Notes: generated by a model not told the origin, from the sequence alone. Counted from the first letter of the stretch, positions 45,664 through 58,514 are shown. The stretch: 64,000 nt of DNA from Crambe crambe (GCA_963924555.1 OZ004588.1:2790001-2854000); one strand, 5' to 3'. Translations and numbers: made by a program.

Positions 45664-46702
45664 AAACTGCTTTCCTTTTTTAATCTCCCAAACTTTTGTC
45701 ATGCTGTACCTGTTAGTTCACTCAAATGTTGCCTAAGAACATATGTAATGTGATGTGCTTTATATAGAAATGATCCACACACTTTTGTGTAGGTGCCATA
45801 GTCCATTCAGAAAAGAGGACATCTGTTACTCACACAGATTATGTACGTACGTATGTATGCATATGGAGGGTGTCACATGTTTGTCACATGCACACTATAC
45901 TCGAGCTTTACTGTGGTATGCAGAGAGAGGTAGCTACCACTGCACATTTGAAAAATGGCAACTTTAGCTTGGACTATCACATACTGCAGTATAAGTTCAT
46001 AGCATTGTTAGCCTGAGTGGTGTTACAGCTGGGTTGGGTATGGGCAGACAATGTGGATGAGTACACATAACTCCTTGCTTGTCAAAGTCTACATACCTTG
46101 CAGATTTATATGGAACTATCAGAGGTCCTTCCTCTGGATTGAGTCTCAAAATGTCACAGTACAATACATGTATTAACTGACAAACCAATGTTTAGTACAT
46201 GTGGATCAAGAGTGATGACTAAGTGTTTGATTGGTTACTAGCTTACCCTAGCAACCTAGCTTAACCTAGAATGGTGACTGTGGGGTTTTGAGTAGTGGGT
46301 TGGACTTATCAAGTATGTGTATCAACAGTTTCCTCAGAGTTGCCAGGTAACATTTATGTTATTATGTTGTTATTTAGCAATGTGTCCATGGACCTTACAG
46401 TGTACATCCTCTCCCCCTCCACCCCTACAAGTTATTCCTGTAAATTATCACTGGTTTACATACACTACTTCATCAGTTGAAAATTCCGGCCAAGTTTCAA
46501 AGATCTGGGGTTGTGGGAGATTCCCCTCCCCTCTCAACACAATACACATAATGTATTGCATTTCCATAAGATCACTGAAGCACTGATGTTTGTATGCATT
46601 GCAGATAGAGCTGTTTTTTATGAACACTTTTCCTCCACACTTCTTTTTTTTTTCTTTTTCATTGTTCTAACTAATCACTGTATGTTGTGTGTGCAATTAC
46701 AG

Positions 46703-46763
46703 AATGAGATGATGAAGTCCTCAAGAAAGAGGAACAGTCTTAATCGTCCCCAAACTCTTACAG
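46703..46763 (+). pseudogene. Array exon A copy 9 (deleted)
   Basis: A 61-nt version lacking the TCTAAGAGAC segment; splice borders are intact. Confidence 0.45.
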
Positions 46764-46885
46764 GTAACCATCAATCCCTTTCATATTTTGTCTGTTAGAT
46801 TCAAGCAGCCCTCACTTAGTCACTTTCCTTTCAAATGTGATTTCCTTTTTGGTGTGGTTTTTAACATCAATATTGTATTTCAACC

Positions 46886-46936
46886 ACCTCCCCCCCACCC
46901 CACCACCACCACCACCACCACCACCCACCACCACCA
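46886..46936. repeat. (CCA)n repeat
   Basis: C-rich tract passing into about ten ACC/CCA units. Confidence 0.9.
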
Positions 46937-48466
46937 TGCAAGTGTCTTTGTGATTGTATGTACTGGAATGTGTGTGAATTTATGTCCTCTATGTCTTCCC
47001 TTTAGAAGGTGCTAGTGTTGATGTGTGTCAGTGCATCCCTTTTTCATAGGTACTTATATTCAGTAAGTCTTCTGATTGCCCCTTCCATCCCCTTGTTTAT
47101 GGTCCCATCTCACTTGTCCCTCTCATGGATAATGCTGAGAGAGAGTTTGTTGACCTGAACACCTCATGGCCCACCACTGTCAATATAGACATAGATTGAG
47201 ACTTTCTAGTGTTGCCCATTTTAACCTAGTTGATATTGTACAATCATTCTGAACTTAAATTCCTTACCAATTATTCTAAATGTAATTATTCTTGAACCGT
47301 GAGAGTTGAAGCCAAACCACCAAATTATCCATCCACATGGAAATCTGTGCATCATAACTATGTTTAGCTTCCCCATGTTGCTTCTGACATCAGCTAATTC
47401 CTCTCTTCCTTGATAGTTCTTATACCGTCTGAATGTCTGGTAACCTACCCCCATACACAATTCAACTCCCTCCACCCCTTCCTCCCTGCTGAACAAGTTG
47501 GACTCTCTCTGATTAGTACATCTTCTAATTGCCCCTCCCTCCCCTTTATATTCAGTTTGTCCCTAGCATGGAAGATGCTGATGGAGTTAGTAAATGTGAA
47601 CACCTCATGGCCCACCACTGTCATTCTATTCTGTACATATGACTTTCTAATGTTGAGACCCTTTACCCAGCTAATGTGTATAGAGTGGCAGTACAGGAAC
47701 TTGACTTTGAATGTTGAGGTGTCTCTCCAGAGAGGTTGTAGCACTTTCAGTCAATATGATTGTTCCTTTCTGTTTCATAATGGCTCCCTTTCTATTATTG
47801 AGCCAGTATGTTTTTTTAGGCTGAGAATGAATTTATTTTAGGAGGGTGTGCTCTAATATGAATCCATGCATAGTCCGAGCATGTTTCAACTAACCTTAAT
47901 TAAACCCAGAAAGTGCTCACGGGAATGTAGAACCTTGAGTATTAGATGCTCTGTGTGCCCCCCAGATCAAGTTTTACTCTGGGGCTATCACATGTTGAAC
48001 ACACACACTCTCTATAGGGTTTCATACGAATCTTCCAAAAAGGGGGGAACCACTTGAAGCCCCTCTCCCTTCAAAATAATTCATAGCAAAGCCATTAAGA
48101 GACCACCTCTATTTAAAGACTACATTTTCCACTGTATAGCTACATGAATTCTTATCACCACATCATCTCAAGAGAGAATGCAAGTATCAGACATGCAATA
48201 AGCTTCAGTCCCAAGTTGTACGTATCAATGGGGCATACAGACAATACACTCTTTGCTTGGTAAAGTCTTGATGAAGTACGTATGGTGGGCATTATTATGT
48301 GACAGTATCAGGTAGAAATCCTTAAATCATACTTTTAATAATGAAACTGTCACAAGCTTTGTCATTTAAGGTATTATTTGTGGTGTGAATGACCTTACTT
48401 GGTCACTTTCCTTCCACATGTGATTTTCTTTTGATATTGTTTTTGAGCATTGATATTGTATTTCAA

Positions 48467-48469
<3 letters not shown>

Positions 48470-48551
<82 letters not shown>
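48470..48551. repeat. (TC)n microsatellite
   Basis: Counterpart of 24451-24522 in the duplicated segment; about 40 units with one TTTC interruption. Confidence 0.95.
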
Positions 48552-48554
<3 letters not shown>

Positions 48555-49220
48555 CCCTCCCTCCCTCTATAATGCTGTCCCATCTCACTTCATCCCCTGC
48601 ATGCATGGATAGTGCCTATGTAGAGTTTGTAGACTTGAGCACCTCATGGCTGGCCGGCCCACCCCTGTCATCTGGATGACTATATTCTGCACTTGTGACT
48701 TTCTAAAGTTTGCCCACTATAGCCTAACTTGCTAAGGAAATGGAGTGGTGTATCCTCATAATAGCACTTTCAGTCAATATGAGTTTCTATTTCAATATGA
48801 ATCCCTTTCTATTGTCCTGTATCAAACCATATTAGTTGAGCTTAGCCTAGGAGGGAGTGTGTAGGCCAAGAATGTTTAATATCAGCCTGTCCGTCATGAA
48901 TCACAAAATCATTCTGTTTCAGCTGTCATGCAATGTAAGTAAAATTATCAATTTTAGACCTAATCAGCTGATTAAGATCTTTAAGTAAGCACCGTGTGTG
49001 TTCCAGACAGATCCTGTTATTCCATAGAAGACTGCAAACTGAATAAAGTGTGTGATATTATCTGATAAGCAACTCTGAGACGTTGCATTTTTCAGTAAAA
49101 TTGTATGCTCTTTGTATATATAGAACCTTCCTCCATTTAAAGATCAGACATGTGTGTTAGTGAACTGGAAGAGGTTAGAATCTCTTCCAGAATTGCATGC
49201 TCAGCTGTGGATTCAGTGAT

Positions 49221-49351
49221 CTTGCAACATGAAATTCAGAACACCAAACCAAAATTTACATAGCTTCCTTTTACGTAGCCCAACTTTAAAGCCACAATTA
49301 AGTCCAGGCTATGTAAATTTTGGTTTGGTGTTCTGAATTTCATGTTGCAAG
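49221..49351. mobile_element. 131-bp fold-back MITE, copy 3
   Basis: Same palindrome as 25378 with a small deletion in the right arm (TAAGTCCAGGCTATG). It lies in the same position of segmental duplication 1, so it was copied rather than newly inserted. Confidence 0.85.
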
Positions 49352-49421
49352 ATCACTGGAATCCACATTTACAAATCAATTTTTTGGCCAAATATCCCAT
49401 GCAGGAGAAATGCTACTGTGT

Positions 49422-49559
49422 CAGGGCTCACAATAACTGTCTGTCACAGGACATTTGTCCAGTCATTTTCTGCCTTTATCTGACCAATTTTTCTATTATA
49501 GTAAAACTGCTATTAGATAATCATGTGTGGACAATAATGTAGTGTTACTGTGAGTCCTG
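49422..49559. mobile_element. 138-bp hAT-like MITE, copy 2
   Basis: Same element in the same local context (GGAGAAATGCTACTGTGT), so it was copied by segmental duplication. The right end has decayed to GAGTCCTG. Confidence 0.6.
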
Positions 49560-49803
49560 TTGTGTGTGTGTCCTACTAGTTGTCCAACTGTCACTTGCAC
49601 TTATAACACCAACCACTTCACAGTACAGCTTTTCCACTGAGTGTGCACAAGTACATCACAACTAGAGAATTACTTTTTCTTGCTCTTGGAGCAGAACAAC
49701 AAAGTGAAGAGCACAATTTGTTGAATCTGTTTTTCTGCCAGTGAGTTGTGTACTGGTTATACTCAAGCCCTTGAGTGTTCCATAAGGCCTGGTAGCACAC
49801 CAC

Positions 49804-50451
49804 TTAAGGGTGCTTGCAACCCTCCGCCCACGCATGGTTGCTAGGGGAGTATAACTCCAGAGCTGTTTAGAGCAGCAATAAGCAAAATATCCTAGCTATA
49901 CAGTACCATGTCACTACCACACACACCAAAATTTTTAAATATTTGCCTAATTTTCGTGGGTGCTATGAACAACTTTGCTAATGCCTGTAATTCTCAGGAA
50001 CTGTTGGACTTACTTGGATAATTTTTTCTCTCAGATACCTTCTATCTGTATTCTACAACATAACATTGAGTTTTTCTGAATTTCAATATTAATTTTTTGT
50101 TTATGCTTATTTTTTCATGCCCGACCTTGTGATTTGAGAAGTCTAAGCTAGATATAGAAAAAAACTAACTGTTACGTTGATCACCTTGGCTTATGAAAGC
50201 TGCATGCAAAAAATGAACTGATTCGAACCAGTGATTCCTGAGATGTACGAAGTAATCAAAATTTTATGGTTTAAGGTATTTTAGCCACACCATGCCCCAC
50301 CCCCTCTTAATAACTATTACATAGTGTGTAGATTGATCCTATCTGAAGATAAGACTATAAAATTATCCAACTAGCTGCAGTATAAGTGCAGGACAACCTT
50401 TTCAAACTCTAGAAATAGAAGCATGGCCGTTGCTATTGCAAGCACCCTTAA
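49804..50451. mobile_element. 648-bp TTAA-flanked element (piggyBac-like MITE), copy 1
   Basis: It is bounded by TTAA on both sides, with inverted ends GGGTGCTTGCAA and TTGCAAGCACCC. TTAA duplication with a GGGT-like terminus is the hallmark of piggyBac-mobilised elements. No transposase is encoded. A nearly identical copy in the opposite orientation is at 52922-53570. Confidence 0.75.
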
Positions 50452-50646
50452 AGGCCGTCAATTAGAAGTACTGTCCTGGCTCTGTTCCTCTGACATAATG
50501 TAATTGGTCTATTCAGAACTGATGAAAATACTTTTCCATAGCTGATTGCTCCAACCACATCATAATGAAGGGGGAGACCCCCTAAATTAGTGTTGTGTGT
50601 ACCAACTGATCCTGTTATGTGTTTCATTATGCACACTATCACATGT

Positions 50647-51046
50647 TAGTGCTGGTCACATGACTTGTGACCAATCAGATCCTCTGAAAAGTGTACTTTA
50701 AATCTCATAAAGCACACTTTTATGTGCACTAAATGTTTAGTGCACACTTGGGGAACTGTGCTGGAGCCTAGTGGAAGATCCACTAGGACTATGACCTTCC
50801 AGCCTCAGTCCCTAGTACTTACAGTGAGTACATGTCTTAATATTTTCTTTTATAGACTTTAGCATTTCACTTATTACATTGGGTTTCAAACAGGAAAACC
50901 TCAGGAATTTACCTCGTTTATTTTTTTGAATATCATTAAATTAGAGCATTCTTACTGAACCAAAGTATGTCAGAGCTTGCTAGGGCTAGGGTTGTGTAAG
51001 GACCAACTGGAATTTGATTGGTCACAAGTCATGTGATCAGCACTAA
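50647..51046. mobile_element. ~400-bp element with AGTGCTGGTCACATGACTTG inverted ends
   Basis: AGTGCTGGTCACATGACTTG..ACCAATCAGAT is matched inverted by ATTTGATTGGTCACAAGTCA..GATCAGCACT. It is absent from the paralogue at 41285, which reads straight through CACATGTTAATTTC. Confidence 0.75.
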
Positions 51047-51050
51047 AATG

Positions 51051-51234
51051 TTTAGATCACTCTATTCTAGCTCCATGTGTTTTAATGCATGGTGCACTCG
51101 AATGATGCTATAATGCTCTCGGTGATGTAATGCACTCGCCTTCGGCTCGTGCATTACATTCACCTCAAGCATTATAGCATCATTCTTGTGCAGGTGCATT
51201 AAAACACTTAGAGCTAGAAAAGAGTGAACTAAAT
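51051..51234. mobile_element. ~184-bp fold-back element
   Basis: Two arms of about 85 bp: TTTAGATCACTCTATTCTAG, GTGTTTTAATGCAT and GATGCTATAATGCTCT in one, and their complements (AGCATTATAGCATC, TGCATTAAAACAC, CTAGAAAAGAGTGAACTAAA) in the other. The centre is CTCGCCTTCGGCTCG. It abuts the previous element within the same empty-site interval. Confidence 0.8.
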
Positions 51235-51428
51235 ATTACTTAATTTCCTCTGGATACCACATATGTACATGCATGCACATCCACTGGCTTGACTAATATC
51301 TGTGTGGCAATAGCATATCAGACTGATTTTTTGGTTGGGTTGTACTATGTCTAGTATTGGACTCTAGACTGAAGTCCAGGCACCATCCTGTTGTTACATA
51401 ATAATGCCCCAGGAGAAGAAGTGTATGT

Positions 51429-51432
51429 CCCT

Positions 51433-51481
<49 letters not shown>
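51429..51481. repeat. (TG)n microsatellite
   Basis: About 25 TG units; a C tract (51567-51584) follows 85 bp later. Confidence 0.95.
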
Positions 51482-51483
<2 letters not shown>

Positions 51484-52398
51484 ATGTTGTGGTGCAATTA
51501 CTGTTGATTTTCTTTCACATATGATGTTTTATAATATTGAAAAGGAATTTTAACTACCTTTTCTCCCCCCCCCCCCCCCCCCCCAATCAGTAGTAGATAA
51601 CTATTTTACACTCGTGACTTTCTCATGTTGAGACCCTTTACCCATATCCAGAGAGGTTGTCATATTAGCACTTTCAGTCGATATGAGCATTCACTTTCTG
51701 TTTCAATATGAATTCTCCTGTATCAAACCATATCAGTTGAGTTTAGCCTAGGAGGGTGTGCGTAGCCTGAGCATGTTTAAAATAAGTACCTGCCATTGAA
51801 TCAGTGATAGCTTTCAATTGGTAAAGGTCATCCATTGATCCACCCATCTTGGATGTGTTTTCTTGTAGTTGAAGTGTGTATGATGATAATTATGATGATA
51901 GTACATTTAACTAGGATACATACCTATAACTTACCTGTTAATATCAACTGTCAGTCATGAATCACAAAATCAGTCTGTTTCGGCTCCCATTTAAATTGAT
52001 AATTGATTATAGATCTATTCAGCTCTTTATGCATGTGTGAAAGTTTCATTCCAGACAGATCCTGTTATTCCATAGAGCTGAAATTACTGAATGATATCTT
52101 ATAAGCAACTTTTTTATGCTCTGCAGTTTTCCATTCACAATCAGTGGTAAAATTGTATAGAACCTTCCTCAATTGATGTGTGTTAGTGTAGTAGAATCTC
52201 TATGTCAAAAAATTTCAAAGCATCTGGGGGTCAGAGATAATGTCTGAGATCCCCCTCCCCTCAACACAATATGTACACATAATGTGTTGCTGCTATCACT
52301 TGTAGTATGTATGTTTTTGGCCAAACACACCCTCACCCCCCACATTTTTTACATCGTAGAATCTATTTAAATATTGTATATTGTGAATGCAATCACAG

Positions 52399-52450
52399 AA
52401 TGAGATAAAGGAAGAGGAGCAGTCGTAATCATCCCTCTAAGAGACCAAAG
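52399..52450 (+). pseudogene. Array exon A copy 10 (deleted)
   Basis: A 52-nt version missing both TGATGAAGTCCTC and the CCTTACAG end; GTAACC follows directly after CCAAAG. Confidence 0.4.
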
Positions 52451-52921
52451 GTAACCATCAATCCTTTTCACCTTATACTTGTACTGTGTAATAGTTTCTT
52501 TAAAGTCAATTGGATCCCATTGCGTCTTGTGGCAAAAATGATGTGTAAAAGCAGCCCTTACTTAATTACTTTCCTTTCACATGTGATTTCCTTTTTGATG
52601 TGATTTTTTAGAGCATTGTTATTGTATTTCTATCACCTTCTCCTCCTCAAGCCTCTTTGTGCTTGTATGTACTAGCATGTGGAATCATGCATTGCTCTTA
52701 TCCTGCTTCCCTTTTAGAAAGTGCCTTTTGTATGGCTCTATCCATGCTGTCCTATATTCAGGTTCAATACATTTTCTAGTAACTCCTTCATATCCACCAA
52801 CATCATCCACCATGTCATTGTCACATAACATTAAGTTAACAGGAGAATGCACTATGTGTGTATTCTACTGCATTGTTTAGTTGTCCAAATGTCACAATAT
52901 CAGTTTGGCTAAATTGTAACC

Positions 52922-53570
52922 TTAAGGGTGTTTGCAATAGCAACGCCCGTGCTTCTATTTCTAGAGTTTGAAAAGGTTGTCCTGCACTTATACTGCAGCT
53001 AGTTGGATAATTTTATAGTCTTATCTTCAGATAGGATCAATCTACACACTATGTATTAGTTATTAAGAGGGGGTGGGGCATGGTGTGGCTAAAATACCTT
53101 AAACCATAAAATTTTGATTACCTCGTACATCTCAGGAACCACTGGTTGGGAATCAGCTAATTTTTTGCATGCAGCTTTCATAAGCCATGGTGATCAATGT
53201 AACAGTTAGTTTTTTTTCTATATCTAGCTTAGACTTTTCAAATCACAAGGTCCGGCATGAAAAAATAAGCATAAACTAAAAATTAATATTGAAATTCAGA
53301 AAAACTCAATGTTATGTTGTAGAATACAGATAGAAGGTGTCTGAGAGAAAAAATTATCCAAGTAAGTCCAACAGTTCCTGAGAATTACAGGCATTAGCAA
53401 AGTTGTTCATAGCACCCACGAAAATTAGGCAATATTTAAAAATTTTGGTGTGTGTGGTAGTGACATGGTACTGTATAGCTAGGATATTTTGCTTATTGCT
53501 GCTCTAAACAGCTCTGGAGTTATACTCCCCTAGCAACCATGTGTGGGCGGAGGGTTGCCAGCACCCTTAA
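52922..53570. mobile_element. 649-bp TTAA-flanked element (piggyBac-like MITE), copy 2, inverted
   Basis: Reverse complement of 49804-50451 over its whole length. The ends are TTAAGGGTGTTTGCAA and TTGCCAGCACCCTTAA. Confidence 0.75.
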
Positions 53571-54140
53571 GGTGTGTTTGTGCAGACCCAAAATCCGAAG
53601 TACTGTCCTGGCTCTCATAATCAGGGGTGTATAAGGGAGGGCAAGCCTGGGGTATAGAAAAAAGAAGGGGGTGGGGGCAAACGAAAAGTGGATCTGCATG
53701 TGGTATAGATGACCGAGTGGCTACGAGGGGTGTGTGCCCCCTCCTGTGCAGACCATAAAAAAAATATTTATTTTTGGTGGTTGTACTATGTCTAGTATTG
53801 GACTTTAGACTGAAGTAAAGGGTCCCTATGGGTATGTCAACCATGTGGTCCCATACCTATCTGTACACATTAATACAACATCTTATATAAAAGTAGCACC
53901 CTACGCTGGTGGAAACTATTTTGTCCTGCACTTACTGGGTATGTATTGTTTGATTCTTTATTCATTACTGATGCAGTCACCTAATCCAATGTCCTATACA
54001 ACAGTTCCATTGCACAGAGAATGCCTTTGAAGTGGTTACAGGACAAACATGTCTAGAAATAAATGACTCCCATGATAGTACCTGACACTCTGTAGTGGTA
54101 TAATGTACATGTGTGGTATTCCCCTCTGTTTTCTTTACAG

Positions 54141-54651
54141 ATGCTTCAGCTAAAGGAAAACTGAAACATTTCAAACTTGGTTGCTGCTGATTTTGTTGAC
54201 TCTACCTCCTCTCCCTCAGAGATTGCCTCTTCAATAAAAGGGTCCAGCTGGTCCTTACTGAAGAGCACTTGCACCCATGAATTCTGGATCAACTAAAGGT
54301 ACGTACATGGGGACTATTTAGAGTTATTCATGTGCAGAAAGGTTTTACGTAATTTGGACCCTTCTATATCAATGTTGTGGTTAATGAGCCTTTGATGTGT
54401 GAGATAATCCCCACTCGCTTATATACCTCAGCCTGTTTCAATTCCAGTGTCCTCCCTCACACCTCCCAATCACTATGACTTGTAACTATAGGCTGTGAAT
54501 TGATTAGTCAATAATGACCCTTTGACCTTTGCCCTTTCTAGGAGAGATGAGGGGTTGGTGTATTGTCACAAGAATCTGAAAATGACAAAGTCTCTCACTT
54601 ATGGAGATTGTAACTCTACCAAGAACCAGTGGTGACTGATTAGCCACACCC
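54141..54651 (+). pseudogene. Decayed copy of the array 3'-terminal exons (duplicate)
   Basis: Near-identical to 26302-26811, sharing the same TGA after CTAAAGGAAAAC, so the damage predates the segmental duplication. Confidence 0.55.
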
Positions 54652-55161
54652 ATGTGGCAACACCCACTTATATTGTAGTGGGTGTTGTCTTTCATCTTTT
54701 ATAGAATATATCCATTATTTTGTATGAGAGTTCAGTATTATTATTTGATGTGACCAGTTGATACTTCATTGTCAAATTAATACTACACAATATCTATACA
54801 CAAAAAGTTACAATAAAGTCAAAAATAGCACTCCAGCAAGTCCAATGCAGTTCAATTTCAATGTGGTATGAATTCATCAGATGGTGTGGCAGAACAGATT
54901 GATTAGGCTGAATGTAAAAGGTCATCACCCTCAGTCGAATTGGATATCAGGTCATGTAGAAGCTCTATAGTGTGATTCATGCAAAGTAACACTTTTATTG
55001 TCTGGAGATGATGATCTGATAGCACTTTTGAATGAACGAGCCAGAATGATAATACTGTACAGCAGCAGGTATTCCTTGATTCTATGCCTTTCGTGTGGAT
55101 CTTCCATTTATTATGCAGGAAGTATGTTATTTATGACTGTACAATTCAATATACATGTATA

Positions 55162-58100
55162 TAAGGGAAAAAGCATTTCGTGAAATGAAAAAAGATGTAG
55201 GGATGACCACTGCTCAAAAAAGTAAGGAAACAAGAAGGATGGAAATGGGATCAATCTTTGTTCTGTATATCCAGCCAACAATCCCTACATATACACACAT
55301 TACTACACTATAATCTGAAGTTACCTGACGTATATGTAGGGATTGTTGGCTGGATATACAGAACAAAGATTGATCCCATTTCCATCCTTCTTGTTTCCTT
55401 ACTTTTTTGAGCAGTGGTCATCCCTACATCTTTTTTTCATTTCACGAAATGCTTTTTCCCTTACTTGTTCCTGGTCTTTTTTCCTCTCTTTTATGGTTTT
55501 AGCTATGATTAGAGTTCATTCTTCTATGTGTATGCAGGGACAGATGAAAGAAGTTCTCCAATAGCCTTCTTCTTAGACAACCATATCTCTCGAACCACTC
55601 AAGCTACAGCCATGATTTCTGGACAAATCCACTCCAAATTCTACCAACTACGATCTTTTCTACTCGTTGATCCTCGAAAGAGTCGATGAAAAAGGAGACA
55701 CTATGGAGCACAGCACTCGACTAATTCAATTAGGAAGCCATCTTTTCTATAATACGCATGCGCATGTATTTGAATATCCAATTATTCGAAATCATAATAT
55801 TACTCAGCTGTCTCTAGCTAGCTAGCTAGCTAGCTGATGATAGACTACTGTATCGATTCGGGGATTTAGATTCACCACGGTAGACTCTATTTCAGCATCT
55901 TCGACCTCCAAGTATGGCTCAACAACACAACACCTTGACTCGATAAATGATTGGGCTGGTATGCTATTGGAGAACTTCTTTCATCTGTCCCTGCATACAC
56001 AGAAGAATGAACTCTAATCATAGCTAAAACCATAAAAGAGAGGAAAAAAGACCAGGAACAAGTAAGGGAAAAAGCATTTCGTGAAATGAAAAAAAGATGT
56101 AGGGATGACCACTGCTCAAAAAAGTAAGGAAACAAGAAGGATGGAAATGGGATCAATCTTTGTTCTGTATATCCAGCCAACAATCCCTACATATACGTCA
56201 GGTAACTTCAGATTATAGTGTAGTAATGTGTGTATATGTAGGGATTGTTGGCTGGATATACAGAACAAAGATTGATCCCATTTCCATCCTTCTTGTTTCC
56301 TTACTTTTTTGAGCAGTGGTCATCCCTACATCTTTTTTTCATTTCACGAAATGCTTTTTCCCTTATAATAATAATAAGGGAAAAAGCATTTCGTGAAATG
56401 AAAAAAGATGTAGGGATGACCACTGCTCAAAAAAGTAAGGAAACAAGAAGGATGGAATCTTTGTTCTGTATATCCAGCCAACAATCCCTACATATACGTC
56501 GGGTAGCTTCAGATTATAGTGTAGTAATGTACGCATATGTAGGGATTGTTGGCTGGATATACAGAACAAAGATTCCATCCTTCTTGTTTCCTTACTTTTT
56601 TGAGCAGTGGTCATCCCTACATCTTTTTTCATTTCACGAAATGCTTTTTCCCTTACTTGTTCCTGGTCTTTTTTCCTCTCTTTTATGGTTTTAGCTATGT
56701 ATAGAGTTCATTCTTCTATGTGTATGCAGGGACAGATGAAAGAAGAATAGTTCTCCAATAGCATACCAGCCCAATCATTATCAACGAGTCAAGGTGGAGG
56801 TAGAAGATGCTGAAATAGAGTCTACCTTGTTGAATCTAAATCCCCGAGTCGATACAGTAGTCTATCATCATCATCATTATTCTAGCTACATATACCTATA
56901 CCTAGGACCTAGCTAGCTAGCTAGAGGCAGCTGAGTAATATTATAATTTCGAATAATTGGATATCAAATACATGCGCATGCGTATTATAGAAAAGATGGC
57001 TTCCTAATTGAATTAGTCGAGTGCTGTGCTCCTTAGTGTCTCCTTTTTCATCGACTCTTTCGAGGATCAACGAGTAGAAAAGATCGTAGTTCGTAGAATT
57101 TGGAGTGGATTTGTCCAGAAATCATAGCTGTAGCTTGAGTGGTTCGAGAGATATGGTTGTCTAAGAAGAATAATAATAAGAAGAAGAATAATAACAAGTA
57201 AGGGAAAAAGCATTTCGTGAAATGAAAAAAAGATGTAGGGATGACCACTGCTCAAAAAAGTAAGGAAACAAGAAGGATGGAAATGGGATCAATCTTTGTT
57301 CTGTATATCCAGCCAACAATCCCTACATATACACACATTACTACACTATAATCTGAAGTTACCTGACGTATATGTAGGGATTGTTGGCTGGATATACAGA
57401 ACAAAGATTGATCCCATTTCCATCCTTCTTGTTTCCTTACTTTTTTGAGCAGTGGTCATCCCTACATCTTTTTTTCATTTCACGAAATGCTTTTTCCCTT
57501 ACTTGTTCCTGGTCTTTTTTCCTCTCTTTTATGGTTTTAGCTATGATTAGAGTTCATTCTTCTATGTGTATGCAGGGACAGATGAAAGAAGTTCTCCAAT
57601 AGCATACCAGCCCAATCATTTATCGAGTCAAGGTGTTGTGTTGTTGAGCCATACTTGGAGGTCGAAGATGCTGAAATATAGTCTACCGTGGTGAATCTAA
57701 ATCCCCGAATCGATACAGTAGTCTATCATCAGCTAGAGCTAGCTAGCTAGCTAGCTAGAGACAGCTGAGTAATATTATGATTTCGAATAATTGGATATTC
57801 AAATACATGCGCATGCGTATTATAGAAAAGATGGCTTCCTAATTGAATTAGTCGAGTGCTGTGCTCCATAGTGTCTCCTTTTTCATCGACTCTTTCGAGG
57901 ATCAACGAGTAGAAAAGATCGTAGTTCGTAGAATTTGGAGTGGATTTGTCCAGAAATCATAGCTGTAGCTTGAGTGGTTCGAGAGATATGGTTGTCTAAG
58001 AAGAATAAGAAGAAGAATAATAATAATAGAGAAGAAGAAGAATATAGCGATTTACCTGCTTGCCGTATTTCTGAAACGGTAAGCTCCCTGGTCCTGAAAC

Positions 58101-58513
58101 TTGGTCTGCACATTGTAGTAGGCTCTAGTAGGCTGGATAATCATTCACAGTAGCTTTTGTTAGGTCTAAGTGGGGGAACTGGAATTTCACTTTTGTATTA
58201 GTCTATAGGCGGCGCGCGCGGCCGTCCGAGTCATCCCTACATAGAGAGTGCTACCGCACTCTCTGATAATAATAGAGAAGAAGAAGAATATAGCGATTTA
58301 CCTGCTTGCCGTATTTCTGAAACGGTAAGCTCCCTGGTCCTGAAACTTGGTCTGCACATTGTAGTAGGCTCTAGTAGGCTGGATAATCATTCACAGTAGC
58401 TTTTGTTAGGTCTAAGTGGGGAACTGGAATTTCACTTTTGTATTAGTCTATAGGCGGCGCGCGCGGCCGTTCGAGTCATCCATACATATAGAGAGTGCTA
58501 CCGCACTCTCTGA
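55162..58513. mobile_element. 3.35-kb nest of fold-back elements, absent from the paralogous site
   Basis: Inserted between CATACATGTATA and TTGCCAGGAGCAG relative to 27315-27335. It contains four fold-back units of about 285-310 bp (55159-55468, 56063-56368, 56378-56660, 57199-57503), each with arms AGGGAAAAAGCATTTCGTG.. and ..CACGAAATGCTTTTTCCCT. These are joined to blocks X (CTCTTTTATGGTTTTAGCTA), Z (TAGACTACTGTATCGATTCG) and Y (the stretch with ATACGCATGCGCATG and GAAAAGATGGCTTCC). 56378-57194 and 57196-58020 are tandem units of the order fold-back, X, Z, Y; at 55563-55975 Y and Z are inverted. The nest ends with a tandem pair of ~240-bp elements. Confidence 0.75.
58024..58267. mobile_element. 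~240-bp dispersed element, copy 2
   Basis: AGAAGAAGAATATAGCGATT, GTAGTAGGCTCTAGTAGGCT, a GC-rich GGCGGCGCGCGCGGCCG segment and a terminal hairpin AGAGAGTGC..GCACTCTCT. The next copy follows directly. Confidence 0.75.
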
Positions 58514-58514
58514 T
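58268..58514. mobile_element. ~240-bp dispersed element, copy 3
   Basis: Tandem, nearly identical to copy 2, differing by about five bases. Copy 1 at 40550 is more diverged and lacks the GC-rich core. Confidence 0.75.

Larger units (their letters stand above)
43344..47540. other. Array interior, unit 4 first part
   Basis: It holds exon A copies 8 and 9, versions of blocks B and C (43803, 47124), and a duplicated region (44145-44420 with 45985-46320: CCATCGAAGGTCCTTCCTCT and its variant, then TTAGCTTACCC and GCAACCTAGCTTAACCT). No intact gene. Confidence 0.4.
47540..49370. repeat. Segmental duplication 1, right copy
   Basis: Counterpart of 23500-25540, in the same orientation. Many stretches of more than 100 bp look identical by eye, so the duplication is recent or homogenised. 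Confidence 0.75.

Noticed and set aside
50200..50260. tRNA-like box B (GATTCGAACC)
   Set aside because: No matching box A or cloverleaf; it lies inside the TTAA element and is not conserved in the second copy.
55343..57602. Repeated ORF starting MLAGYTEQRLIPF
   Set aside because: It is the reverse reading of fold-back arms and appears wherever the palindrome occurs; the opposite arm frame is equally open.
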